From CBDHDJ01 sp965261645 (GTDB lineage Bacteria; Pseudomonadota; Alphaproteobacteria; SHVV01): a stretch of 64,000 nucleotides of DNA. The stretch spans positions 1,302,001 to 1,366,000 of the forward strand of contig CBDHDJ010000003.1 in assembly GCA_965261645.1 (NCBI GenBank), written 5' to 3'. Positions 44,628 to 53,371 of the stretch are shown one piece after another; position 1 is the stretch's first letter; each line of letters opens with the position of its first letter. The notes under the pieces are model-generated. The model saw only the letters and a list, made by a program, of their open reading frames with translations, searched no databases and had not been told where the DNA came from. Position numbers and translations under genes: made by a program.

Positions 44628-44951
44628 TCAGCGATATTTGGCGTTTACGAACAGGCCCACCGCTCGATCACCCCAATATTGAACGCCGAGGTTGGAGCAG
44701 TTGAGGCCCGTGCAGATGATGATCTCGTCGCGCTCGGGCCTCATCCGCTGGACGGTGCTCAGGGAGACGATCTCGCGGGAAGCCTTGCCCCGGCCCTTCT
44801 TCGACGACCCATTGCGCCCCCGGGGGCGGATCTCGCCGTCGGCTTTCGACTGGAACCGCTCAATCACGTAACGGTCGTCATCGAGGCCCGGGCCGAATAA
44901 GTGTGTGAGGAAAGTGCGCGTGCTGCGGCGAAGCGTTGTGGCCATCTGCAT
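44628..44951 (-). CDS. hypothetical protein, paralogue 1
   Basis: This 107-residue protein contains FGPGLDDDRYVIERFQSKAD, then STVQRMRPERDEIIICTGLN and VQYWGDRAVGLFVNAKYR. A truncated paralogue lies at 45421-45667. The end resembles the tail of some secretion ATPases, but this is only a loose impression. It has a basic middle (RPRGRNGSSKKGRG). No family is assigned. Confidence 0.5.
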   Translation of the reverse strand: MQMATTLRRSTRTFLTHLFGPGLDDDRYVIERFQSKADGEIRPRGRNGSSKKGRGKASREIVSLSTVQRMRPERDEIIICTGLNCSNLGVQYWGDRAVGLFVNAKYR

Positions 44952-45272
44952 TGTGCCGTCTCCCGTGGGTCCGTGGTTGCGAACGGCGGGTGGCGCTCTC
45001 TCGAGTGTCCATCCGCCGCACGCCTCCCGGCCAAGCTCGGACTCTTCGCGGCGCGCGGCCTACACCGTGGGGTCGCCGGAGAGCCGCCCGTGTGACAGAC
45101 GGTTGTCTGGGTTTCGCGTATCGGAAAGGATGTGCGCCTTGGCTGGCGGGTGTGCCGGTACAGGCTTGTTGCGATGCCTGGATCCAAGTCACCGTAGAAC
45201 CAGAGAATTTCAGATCACTTTGCGCCTATATCCTTTGTGGTAATTCATCCTCATTTCCGCACCGGCAGAAAG

Positions 45273-45421
45273 TGACGTTGCTCCCGGATCCCGGACCAGG
45301 CGGTAAATTGAGTGCCGGCCTGGAGGGACGAGATGACAAAGCAGACGAGGCGGCGATTTTCGCCGGAATACATGGAACGGTCGGTTGCCCGGCTGTCGGA
45401 GCCGGGGGCGACGCAGGCGCA
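45273..45421 (+). pseudogene. IS3-family left-end fragment
   Basis: Terminal repeat TGACGTTGCTCCCGGATCCC starts at 45273 and matches the end of the IS3 at 20636-21780. OrfA begins at 45333 (MTKQTRRRFSPEYMERSVAR) and ends after GATQ, where the sequence becomes the truncated 45421 gene on the other strand. Confidence 0.85.
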
Positions 45422-45667
45422 GAAGATAACCCCGTTCCGCTTGGGCCGCATCCGCTGGGCGGCGCGCAGGGACATGACCTTGCGGGGCTCCTTGCGCCAG
45501 CTCTTCTTCGACTGCCTGTTGTCGCGGCAGAGCCGGACGTCGCTGGTTGCGAGCGACTGGGACCGCTCTATGAGATAGCGCTTGTTGTCGAGGCCGTAGC
45601 CGAATATGTGGGTCGGGTTCACTTTATCCCGGTTCCGGACTGGTACATTGTGCCGCCGTTGACGCAA
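45421..45667 (-). pseudogene. hypothetical protein, paralogue 2, truncated
   Basis: This reads THIFGYGLDNKRYLIERSQS, then EPRKVMSLRAAQRMRPKRNG, parallel to the gene at 44628-44951. Its C-terminus (after VIFCA) is replaced by the IS3 fragment. The pair shows a local duplication followed by IS damage. Confidence 0.7.
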
Positions 45668-45696
45668 CGGACGAGGTGGGATTAAACCTTTGCGGC

Positions 45697-46407
45697 ATGA
45701 GCCATTCGTACGAACAAATCGAAGAGCTTCTGGCTCTCCTGAAGAGCCTTCAGGCGGAACACGGTGCGATGACGCCTGGGGAATTGGAAGGATATGTCGC
45801 CGCGCTTATCGTCTGTCCCGAGACGATCCCGATGTTTGAATGGCTGCCTCCGGTATGGGGCGACGAAGGCGCTGCCCCCTTCGGGGGCCTGTGGAAGGCG
45901 GAGGTGGCCTCGCGGATCGTCGCGAACCATTACAATCGGATATCCGAAAGTTTGTATTTCGACTCGGAGCAGTACGTGCCGCTCTACGAGGTCGACGATG
46001 ACAGCGGCGAGCCGTTGTGGGAGCCCTGGATCAGCGGCTTCGAGCGCGCGATGCGGCTGCGCCCCGGCGCATGGGAACGGGTTGTCGACAGCGGTGAGAC
46101 TGAAGCCGCGGCGTCGGTCAACATGATCCTTGCATTGTACGATATCGGCCAAGGCCAGTCGGATCTGGCGGAAGAAGCCATCAAGGAAATGGACAGTATC
46201 GCCTTGGATTTGATCCCGGGCTTCGTTCAAACCCTGTATGTCTGGCCGGCATCGCGGCAGTCCGGGAACAGCGCGGGGGCCGGGACCCGTGGCGAAGGGG
46301 GCTTTGGGTCGAACGTTATACCGTTTCCCGGCCGTAAGGCGGATCGCGACACTCAGTGCCCGTGCGGTTCGGGCCGCACGTACAGGCGCTGCTGCGGTTC
46401 GAACTGA
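45697..46407 (+). CDS. UPF0149/YecA-type protein with SEC-C motif
   Basis: This 236-residue protein has an N-terminal UPF0149 helical domain (ELEGYVAALIVCPETIPMFEW, PWISGFERAMRLRPGAW) and a C-terminal SEC-C zinc motif CPCGSGRTYRRCCG. Related YecA proteins bind SecA or nucleic acid. ATG at 45697 (MSHSYEQIEEL) is chosen over 45676. No operon partner is seen. Confidence 0.85.
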   Translation: MSHSYEQIEELLALLKSLQAEHGAMTPGELEGYVAALIVCPETIPMFEWLPPVWGDEGAAPFGGLWKAEVASRIVANHYNRISESLYFDSEQYVPLYEVDDDSGEPLWEPWISGFERAMRLRPGAWERVVDSGETEAAASVNMILALYDIGQGQSDLAEEAIKEMDSIALDLIPGFVQTLYVWPASRQSGNSAGAGTRGEGGFGSNVIPFPGRKADRDTQCPCGSGRTYRRCCGSN

Positions 46408-46662
46408 CGGAACCTGCGGGAATGGCGGGCGTGCGGATTTGGTGCCACCCGGGTTGCGAGAGCCGTTCGGTTATCCCGGCACGTCGGGCGCTGGCAATCC
46501 CGGCAGACTATGAATAGAAAAACAATCGTAACTGCCCAAGTGGAATTATTCAGGCGTATTGCAACGGTCGCCCAGACGGTGCGGGGTGAGGCCCCTGAAA
46601 CGAGAACCTGCCGCAGCGAAGAGCCGGGTTTAGCCCAAATCTTCGGAGATGCCGGCTGGGGA
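46408..46662. other. intergenic, nothing recognised
   Basis: This gap lies between the convergent YecA-type and HU genes. No strong stem-loop was identified by eye. Confidence 0.3.
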
Positions 46663-46947
46663 TCAGGCGCCTGCGGCCCTCTTCAGCGCGGCAGACGGCC
46701 GGAACTTCAGAGCCTTGGAGGCTTTGATCCGAATCGCCTCGCCCGTCTGCGGATTGCGGCCTTTGCGCGCCGGGCGCTTGGTGATGGTGAAGGTGCCGAA
46801 GTTGCCGATGGTGTAGCGGCCTTCCTTCTTCGACTTCTTCAACCCAGCCTCGATCTCGCCCAACACCACGTCGACTATGCGTTTGGACTCGGCCTTGCTG
46901 ATGTTGCCCTTCTTTGCGACATTCTCGATGAATGCGGCTCTGCTCAT
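46663..46947 (-). CDS. hup: HU-family DNA-binding protein
   Basis: This 94-residue histone-like protein has SKAESKRIVDVVLGEIEAGL, then YTIGNFGTFTITKRPARKGR and NPQTGEAIRIKASKALKFRP, the beta-arm and C-terminal pattern of HU/IHF. ATG at 46947 follows AAGGAG by 7 bases. It bends DNA as a dimer. A plasmid-borne HU often helps replication or transfer complexes. Confidence 0.95.
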   Translation of the reverse strand: MSRAAFIENVAKKGNISKAESKRIVDVVLGEIEAGLKKSKKEGRYTIGNFGTFTITKRPARKGRNPQTGEAIRIKASKALKFRPSAALKRAAGA

Positions 46948-47318
46948 GACGTGGAACTCCTTTTCGTTCTCCGAACTGAAACGGTCCTTGTAAGGACACT
47001 GCATATAGTAGGGCTTTGGCCATATGTACACCAAGCATGGCTCAAAATGGTATATTTCAAAGGATTGGCTACGGGAAGAGCTAACAGTCAGAAATGGAAC
47101 GACCATGAGTGTGTCGCGATTTCGCACGCATGCAATTCACGCCGGTCATGCGGCGCCCGCGGGCGCGGGTGTTCTTCGCGACGATGATCCGTTGGCCATC
47201 CTGGCCGCTTTATTGTGCTGTGTAGCTGCGCTGAACCTAATGGCGAGTGATGATGAGTGGGTAGGCCTTTGCGGCAATATATGGTGCCGCGGGCGTCTGG
47301 AAACGAGAGGTATAGGAA
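46948..47318. other. intergenic with weak ORF
   Basis: This 370-base region contains the HU promoter. A possible 75-codon frame from 47105 with a hydrophobic stretch (LAILAALLCCVAALNLMA) would overlap the next gene. It has a poor ribosome site, so it is not called as a gene. Confidence 0.3.
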
Positions 47319-47708
47319 ATGGCTATCGATGAAACCGGGCTCACCAAAGGTTTGGTGAGAAAATTGAACGCGCTTCGCAAATCTGTCGGTGACGAGCTCG
47401 CCGAAGAGGTTTTCGCAAAGTGGCTGGAGCGCGAGGCGGCCTCACAAGCAAAAGGCAACCCCGATCCCGTGGCGATGAAGATCGCCGAGGTTCTTGCAGG
47501 CTTTGAGAATGACCCGAAGTTCAATCTCGGCAATCATGGGTACACATTACGCCGCGCCAAAGGCAAAGGCGCGTCGGGCTTCATCGCATACAAGAATGAG
47601 AAGCCGAAAGAAACGCTGGCCCCGTCTTCTGAAATTGAGTTGGAGCCGCCTAGAGCAATTTCCGATCATGGGGAATCGAAAGGGATTCCCAAGGGTTTGA
47701 ATTTGTGA
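47319..47708 (+). pseudogene. hypothetical protein truncated by IS630
   Basis: The original frame reads MAIDETGLTKGLVRKLNALR to about ETLAPSSEIELEPPR. It then enters the IS630 left end at 47653, so the last residues (ISDHGES onwards) come from the IS. The family is not recognised; NHGYTLRRAKGKGASGFIAY suggests a small folded domain. Confidence 0.6.
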
Positions 47709-48705
47709 TTCAAGATGTGGACTGGAGAAGGAGGCCAGTCCGCATGACGAGAACTCTTTCCATCGACCTACGAGAACGGCTTGTGTTTGCGGTTGAAGGA
47801 GGCCTTTCGCGGCGCTCCGCAGCGAAGCGCTTTGGAGTTGCCGCATCGACGGCGATCAAATGGGTCGATCGGTGGCGTCGGGCAGGCGATATCGGTCCCC
47901 GACCGCGAGGCGGGGATCGTCGCTCGCAGCGGATCGAGGCCCATTCCGAGGAGATACTGGCGCTAATCGACAAGAAGGCGGACATCACCTTGGGTGAGAT
48001 TGCCGAACATCTGGAAGAGGTGCACGGACTGAGGGTGGCCCAGAGCACGGTCTGGCGCCTTCTGGATCGCCACGGGATGACGTTCAAAAAAAACCGCGCA
48101 CGCCAGCGAACAACACAGGGCTGACGTCCTGCGGCGTCGGCACGCCTGGTCCGACATTCAGCTGAACTTGAAAGCGGAGCGGCTGGTCTTCATCGACGAG
48201 ACGGGAGCCTCGACCAAGATGGCGCGGCGTTACGGTCGGGCGCCACGAGGTGAGCGGTGCCAGGCACCGGTGCCCTATGGACACTGGAAGACCACTACCT
48301 TCGTCGGCGCGCTTAGGCTTGAGGGTATGACCGCTCCCATGGTGCTCGACGGGGCCATGCATGGTGTCGCCTTCCTGGCCTATGTGGAGCAAGTGTTGGT
48401 GCCGACGCTGAACCCCGGCGATATCGTGATCATGGACAACCTGTCCGCCCACAAGTCCTCCGCCGTGCGTGACGCCATTGAGGCCGCCGGTGCCGAACTA
48501 CGCTTCCTGCCGCCCTACAGCCCCGACTTCAATCCTATCGAGATGGCCTTCTCCAAACTCAAGGCCTTCCTTAAGAAGACCGCAGCCCGCACCGTCGATG
48601 ACCTCTGGGACGCCATCGCCCAAGGCATCAACACCTTCACGCCCACCGAGTGTCAAAACTACTTCGCTGCTGCCGGATATGACCCCGAATGATCGGAATC
48701 TGCTC
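47653..48705 (+). mobile_element. IS630-family element
   Basis: The ends are GAGCAATTTCCGATC and, inverted, GAGCAGATTCCGATC, flanked by TA on each side (47651-47652 and 48706-48707), as expected for TA-targeting IS630. It is 1053 bp long and has two frames joined by an A8 run. Confidence 0.9.
47744..48692 (+). CDS. IS630-family transposase, two frames
   Basis: The first frame (47744-48124) gives the HTH region (GGLSRRSAAKRFGVAASTAIK and TLGEIAEHLEEVHGL). The second (up to 48692) gives the DDE core: VFIDETGASTKMARRY, VIMDNLSAHKSSAVR and PDFNPIEMAFSKLKAF. They connect at an eight-A run (48086-48093) by skipping one base, so a slippage event would make the full protein. The element looks potentially active. 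Confidence 0.88.
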
Positions 48706-48842
48706 TAGCCAAGAGGGGACGGCAGCTATGTCCGAGCCGTCGGCGGCATGACCGGGTGCGCACCAGCAAGCACGACGAACCTGCGTAAGACTGACTAGCG
48801 ATAGAATGCCTGAAAGGCGGGTCAAGGGCTAAGGGAAGTGCC

Positions 48843-49124
48843 GTGCTCGACAACTATGCCGCCCACAAGCAGCCCAAGGTCATCGAGTGGCTCAAGCGCC
48901 ATCCGCGTTGGGTGTTCCACTTCACGCCCACTTCCGGTTCCTGGCTCAACGCCGTGGAGAGCTTCTTCTCCGCACTCACCCGACGGCGCATCCGACGCGG
49001 TACCTTCCACTCCATCGCCGATCTCCAGGCCGCCATCAACCGCTACATCGCCGAGCACAACGACGACCCCAAACCCTTCGTCTGGACCAAATCCGCTAAA
49101 ACCATCCTCGCAAAAACAGGCTGA
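48843..49124 (+). pseudogene. second IS630-type transposase, C-terminal fragment
   Basis: This reads MLDNYAAHKQPKVIEWLKRH, then FTPTSGSWLNAVESFFSALT and FIAEHN-like YIAEHNDDPKPFVWT, the end of a different IS630 lineage. The two preceding catalytic blocks are missing. Confidence 0.85.
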
Positions 49125-49172
49125 CAATGCCGGCGGCAGCATTGCAAGGGCCGCTGCGGCATTCTGGAAGCG

Positions 49173-50171
49173 CTACTCCCCGCCAACATCCGGGTGTCGA
49201 ACCTTTTCGGTAAGGAATCGCTCGATCTGGCCGAGCAGGGTGTCAAGCTCGTCGCCGCCTGCATACACTTTGTTCAACTTGCTCAGGGCGTCGACTGCCT
49301 CCCGTTTGTCTATGTCAGGAAAAAACTCTGCAAGGGTGTCCAGACTAACTTCAAAATATAGTTGGCCACCGCTGTCACCGGCCGAGGGGTACGCGTACAT
49401 CAGCATCCGAGCGCGGTTGGCTGGTGGCACAATGCTCACGGATAATTTGTTGGGCTTAACCTTCAGACCTGCCGCCTCCGCGATGTCCACGAAACGGTCG
49501 AACTGCTCGCCCACGCCTGCGTCTGCGGCCCGGTGACGAACCGCTTCGACAGTGAAATGGCGAGGGGGCGACGACGGCTTTACCGGTTCTTCGACCACCT
49601 CACGGATCAACAGCTGCGGGCCGCCGTCCAGCTCGAATACCTCGAAGCTGACGATGCCGATCGGGACGGCGAAGCGGCCGAGAAACTCGTTCATTCGCTC
49701 CAGCCCGGGGTGGATTCCGGCGCCGACAAGCAGCACCGCAATCTCGCGCCCCTCCTCTTCGCCCGCCAGTTGCCGGTTCAGTCTTTCCGACAGCTGTGCG
49801 GCGTCGCCGAATCTGCCGAGGCCGGGTTCGAGCTTCCCCTTGAGTTCATCGCCGTCGAGACGCGCGATCGACGAGGCGTAGTAGAGCGCCTGCGTCAACG
49901 CGCCGGAGGCGAGCACGCCGGATTTGATCTCGATCACCACCCAGCGATCCTGCGTGTCGATGGCCAACAGATCGAGTATCCCATCGTCGATCTTTACCTG
50001 CTGGCCGACCAGTGTCAGTCCGTCCCCGATCAGCGTCACATCGTTCGCAATCCAGTCTTCGAGATGTTTCTCCAGTCCGATGTGGGAGCGCTCGACTTTC
50101 GTCGGTACCGACTGCTCCGCGGCATCCTCGCCGCGCTGCCGGTCTATGGTCCATGCTGCCAGTTTAGCCAT
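49173..50171 (-). CDS. NucS/DUF91-like PD-(D/E)XK nuclease
   Basis: This 332-residue protein contains a restriction-type nuclease core: HIGLEKHLEDWIANDVTLIG, then DDGILDLLAIDTQDRWVVIE with the EIK signature. The Asp before DLLAID and the E-x-K following fit the PD-D/E-x-K active site, like NucS/DUF91 proteins. The C-terminal half is unassigned. It overlaps a DUF262 stump (50272) on the same strand. A role in defence or repair is possible. Confidence 0.72.
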   Translation of the reverse strand: MAKLAAWTIDRQRGEDAAEQSVPTKVERSHIGLEKHLEDWIANDVTLIGDGLTLVGQQVKIDDGILDLLAIDTQDRWVVIEIKSGVLASGALTQALYYASSIARLDGDELKGKLEPGLGRFGDAAQLSERLNRQLAGEEEGREIAVLLVGAGIHPGLERMNEFLGRFAVPIGIVSFEVFELDGGPQLLIREVVEEPVKPSSPPRHFTVEAVRHRAADAGVGEQFDRFVDIAEAAGLKVKPNKLSVSIVPPANRARMLMYAYPSAGDSGGQLYFEVSLDTLAEFFPDIDKREAVDALSKLNKVYAGGDELDTLLGQIERFLTEKVRHPDVGGE

Positions 50172-50271
50172 CGCCGCCTCCCTTCAACGCCGCTCCCGTC
50201 GAGTACAAGCCTTGCAGTGCGACGACAATACCCGCTCCACCCTGAACGACGGGCGACGTGCCACAAGAACC

Positions 50272-50370
50272 CGGGCTCCACACGAATTCCCGCTGGATCG
50301 CCGGCAGCACATATTCGTTCGAAACGATCTTGTCCAAGGCCAGCTTGATGGTTCCGCCCTGTTGGTACAT
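50272..50370 (-). pseudogene. DUF262 (GmrSD-like) N-terminal stump
   Basis: This reads MYQQGGTIKLALDKIVSNEY and VLPAIQREFVWSP, the opening of a DUF262 nuclease/NTPase. The rest is gone, and the frame runs into non-family sequence before overlapping the nuclease gene. It is too short to act. Confidence 0.7.
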
Positions 50371-50456
50371 TCAGCTTCTCCGGTGAGTTCGACAGCGCGG
50401 GGCGATCCCGAAAGGAAAACGAACCGTAGGCTCTCTTGCGTCCATCGCGAGATTCG

Positions 50457-51368
50457 TCACGACTTGCTGCCGACGACCGTGAGCCAGTCCGGGTCTTCAT
50501 CCTGTCGCATGGTCCAGAATTCATCGCTCACCCGCTCGCCATATGAGCCATGCGCCTCTATTCCAAGATTCCGGTAGAAGTCCATGTCCTCGGGTTTCTT
50601 CCTGTTATACATGAGGACGGCGGTTCCGCCGGGCTTAAGAAGCCACCGGACTTTCCCGGAGAGAAGGTCGGGCTCGCCGATACAGGACGGCACGCCGAAC
50701 AGGGCCACGACAAGGTCGAACTTCTGTCCTGGCGTGGGCCAGTAATCCTCGAACGGGGTTCGGATCAGACGGCTGCGGAATTCGCGATGCTTGTCTCCGA
50801 AGACACCGAGCATCCCTCGACTGGGATCGATCCCGGTATAGTGCTCCAGACGGATGTCCCTGAGGCGGCAGTCGACGAGAGACCCGGTGCCGCAGCCGAT
50901 GTCGAGAATATCGGTCCCGAGCCCGATCTCCAAAGCATCGTATACCCGCCTGCTCCGCTCGACATCGGATTCGCCCTTGTGGATCGCGAGGTCGTAAGAA
51001 TCGGAAATGCCCGCATAGGGATCGAAGGGAGGCGCACTAATGGCCCGGTTGATGAGGATGTGGTCGAGGCTTACCCCCATCGTCCAGTACTTGTAGCCGT
51101 TCGCGTTGAAGCGACGATACCAGTAGCCCCTGAAAAACTCCTCGATCCGCTCCACAGCCCGCATTTTCTTGAGGGCCCCGACGAACTCCTCTTCGCTGGG
51201 CCACGTCCTCTTGAGGGTGTAGGAGTGGGGTGCGCCGGGCATCGTCCTGGCAAAGCGGTACGAATGCTTTTCCAGAAGCTCGGCCAGTTCCGCACAGATA
51301 TCGAAAACCTCATGGCTCCATTTCGGAGCGGTCTCGATCGCACGAAACCTCTCGTTTCCGCCGGTCAT
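50457..51368 (-). CDS. class I SAM-dependent methyltransferase
   Basis: This 303-residue protein has an N-terminal helical part (EVFDICAELAELLEKHSYRF) and a Rossmann core with motif I DILDIGCGTGSLVD, then YTGIDPSRGML, and motif IV-like FDLVVALFGVPS. The family and substrate are not recognised. MTGGNERFRA at 51368 is preferred; MTTPDVEQGP at 51404 is an alternative. It lies beside the NucS-like nuclease, which may be coincidence. Confidence 0.8.
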   Translation of the reverse strand: MTGGNERFRAIETAPKWSHEVFDICAELAELLEKHSYRFARTMPGAPHSYTLKRTWPSEEEFVGALKKMRAVERIEEFFRGYWYRRFNANGYKYWTMGVSLDHILINRAISAPPFDPYAGISDSYDLAIHKGESDVERSRRVYDALEIGLGTDILDIGCGTGSLVDCRLRDIRLEHYTGIDPSRGMLGVFGDKHREFRSRLIRTPFEDYWPTPGQKFDLVVALFGVPSCIGEPDLLSGKVRWLLKPGGTAVLMYNRKKPEDMDFYRNLGIEAHGSYGERVSDEFWTMRQDEDPDWLTVVGSKS

Positions 51369-51404
51369 GATCCTTGGTCCCTGCTCGACGTCGGGCGTGG
51401 TCAT

Positions 51405-52105
51405 TGACGGTCGGTCGACCCCGGTTCGCGATGCCCCATTGAAGCGCGGGCCCCTCGAAATTCAAGACGCAGCGAAACTACCTTTCCGGCATTCGCCGCC
51501 GGCCGGATCGTGGCCACCACCCGCACAAGCCGCCGGCCCTCCGCCTCCGGTCCCCGGCGGTCGACTATAACGGCACGGATTGGTGAGGCTCGTTGCTTGC
51601 TCCTTGGAAGTCTACACGCGGAAACTCGAAAATCTGTGTTCGACAGTGTCCAGTAATGGCACAAGAAATGTGCCGACCCCCGGCAACCTCGTACATTGAC
51701 CGTAGTCCGGCTAGCGTTAAGTGTGGCTCCGGAGCAGTTGGTCGAAGGGACTTCTTTCGATTCGCGACTGATCTGTTCTTTCTCGGCATTTGAAGGGCAC
51801 TCCAACGTATTTGGTGCTGTGTTTCGCTTCGGGCGCGCTAGTTACCTGATGTTCATGTTAGTAATAATGAAGAAGCGTGTTGTGAGCCCCAACCTGTCGA
51901 TCTCTAACGATTTTGGGCTGGCCCCTTTTGCCAACGTTGTTGAGTCAACGGGTACCCATGCTTCGCTTCCATGAGGCCGTTGACCCCAAATACATGACGC
52001 CGACCCTCGCTAGAACGTGTGGAGGTAGGTCTCGCACGGACTCCTCAATTGATCATGGATGCGAGGCGCCGGGCTGTGGGCTGTCCACTGCCGTTCGGAA
52101 ACCGG
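51405..52105. other. 700-base stretch without a gene
   Basis: I see no convincing gene. An open frame at 51401-51805 (minus) has no family signal. The 3' flank of the integrase gene lies at 52000-52105. A GTTGACCCCAAAT motif at about 51977-51989 matches one IS3 terminus and may be another solo end. Confidence 0.4.
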
Positions 52106-53371
52106 CTATGGAACGACCCATGTCGCATCCACCTTTGTTACACTCTCGTTCATCAGCACATCGATCCGGTCGGCGATGCCCTGCGCGGGGTCGCGCAGTT
52201 GCCCGATGGTCCAGTCGGCCGCGTATCCCTCGGTGATGTCGTTGGGCCGGACGTGGTTGACCAGCCGCTTGGTCAAAGTGCGCGGCAGCAGCATGTCGCG
52301 CTCTGCCACCGTGATGAAACAATTCCGCAAAGCGTGGTACCAGAACTTCGTGCCGCCCGTCTCGCCGATCAGCCGGTAGAAATGAGCCAGGTCGACGACA
52401 TGGCCCGAGGCGCTGGCGGAGGACGGGAACACCCAGTCCCGAAGCCCGCCCGGCAGGGTCGCGATCTCTGCCCGGCGGCGTTCGAGGATGGCGGCCAGTT
52501 GCCGGGTAATGGGCAGTTCCAGGGGCGACCCGGTCTTGGTCTCGTCAACGCGGAAGACAAGCTCCGCCATGTCCACGCGCTCCCACCGGAGCGGCAACAC
52601 CTCGTTCAGGCGCATGCCGGTATACAGCCCGAACCGGAACGCGTCCCGGGCGACCGGCGCGATGTCCTCCGCCTCGAAGCCTTTTTTCCAGCGTGGCAGC
52701 ACCTCCGCCGGAGCGGAGATCTTGCGCCGCTTCGGGGGATGATACTTGCCGCCGCCGGCACGCCACAGGTCGACCGGGTTGCGCAGGCCCTCGAGATCGA
52801 CGCAGGGCCGGCGATAGATTGAACCCAGGAGCGATATCGACATGTTGGCCGGCGCCCAACCGTTATTCCGGGTGAGGCTGTTGAAACGGTCCTCTACATC
52901 CCGGCGGCCGATGGCGTCGAGCGGACGCATGCGCCAGTCGGCGAGATAGCCGAATACGGTGCGATAGTGTTTATTGGTGCGCGCGGTTCGTTTGGGATTG
53001 ACCGCCATATAGTCATCGAAGGCTTGTTCGAGCAGGGGCATGCCGCCCGCCTCGGCCCGCCCACTCGCCGGACCGTCGCCGGCGGCGGCTTCGCGCAACA
53101 CCCGCTGCGCCATATGCCGGGCTTGCTCGGCCGTTATCCCGCCGTGGCGGCCAAGGACGACACGCTTGTTGGGCGCCTTTCGTCCGCCGTCGCCGGCGCG
53201 GTAGTTGACGATGTAGGATTTGAGGCCGGTGGGCTGCACCCGGACCCCGAACCCGGTCAAGGTGTCATCCCAGGCGATCCAGGACTTGGCGGCGGGCTTC
53301 AGCGCCTCGACAGTGCGTTTGGTCAAGGACAGCTTGTTCAGCGCGATACGTTTTCCGGAGGGTTTCGTCAT
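52106..53371 (-). CDS. int: P4-type tyrosine integrase 1
   Basis: This 421-residue recombinase has an N-terminal DUF4102-like arm (DDTLTGFGVRVQPTGLKSYI, then NYRAGDGGRKAPNKRVVLGR), a SAM-like core-binding region (LLEQAFDDYMAVNPKRTART) and a catalytic domain with Arg in GLYTGMRLNEVLPLRW, HxxR in YHALRNCFI and Tyr in TEGYAADW. Its start overlaps the stop of integrase 2 by 4 bases. It is a close paralogue of its neighbour. Confidence 0.88.
   Translation of the reverse strand: MTKPSGKRIALNKLSLTKRTVEALKPAAKSWIAWDDTLTGFGVRVQPTGLKSYIVNYRAGDGGRKAPNKRVVLGRHGGITAEQARHMAQRVLREAAAGDGPASGRAEAGGMPLLEQAFDDYMAVNPKRTARTNKHYRTVFGYLADWRMRPLDAIGRRDVEDRFNSLTRNNGWAPANMSISLLGSIYRRPCVDLEGLRNPVDLWRAGGGKYHPPKRRKISAPAEVLPRWKKGFEAEDIAPVARDAFRFGLYTGMRLNEVLPLRWERVDMAELVFRVDETKTGSPLELPITRQLAAILERRRAEIATLPGGLRDWVFPSSASASGHVVDLAHFYRLIGETGGTKFWYHALRNCFITVAERDMLLPRTLTKRLVNHVRPNDITEGYAADWTIGQLRDPAQGIADRIDVLMNESVTKVDATWVVP

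Noticed and set aside
47105..47332. 75-codon frame with one hydrophobic segment
   Set aside because: It overlaps the next gene, has a poor ribosome site and no homologue that I recognise.
51401..51805. 134-codon frame on the minus strand
   Set aside because: It has no ribosome site, no recognisable motif and an irregular composition; left as non-coding.
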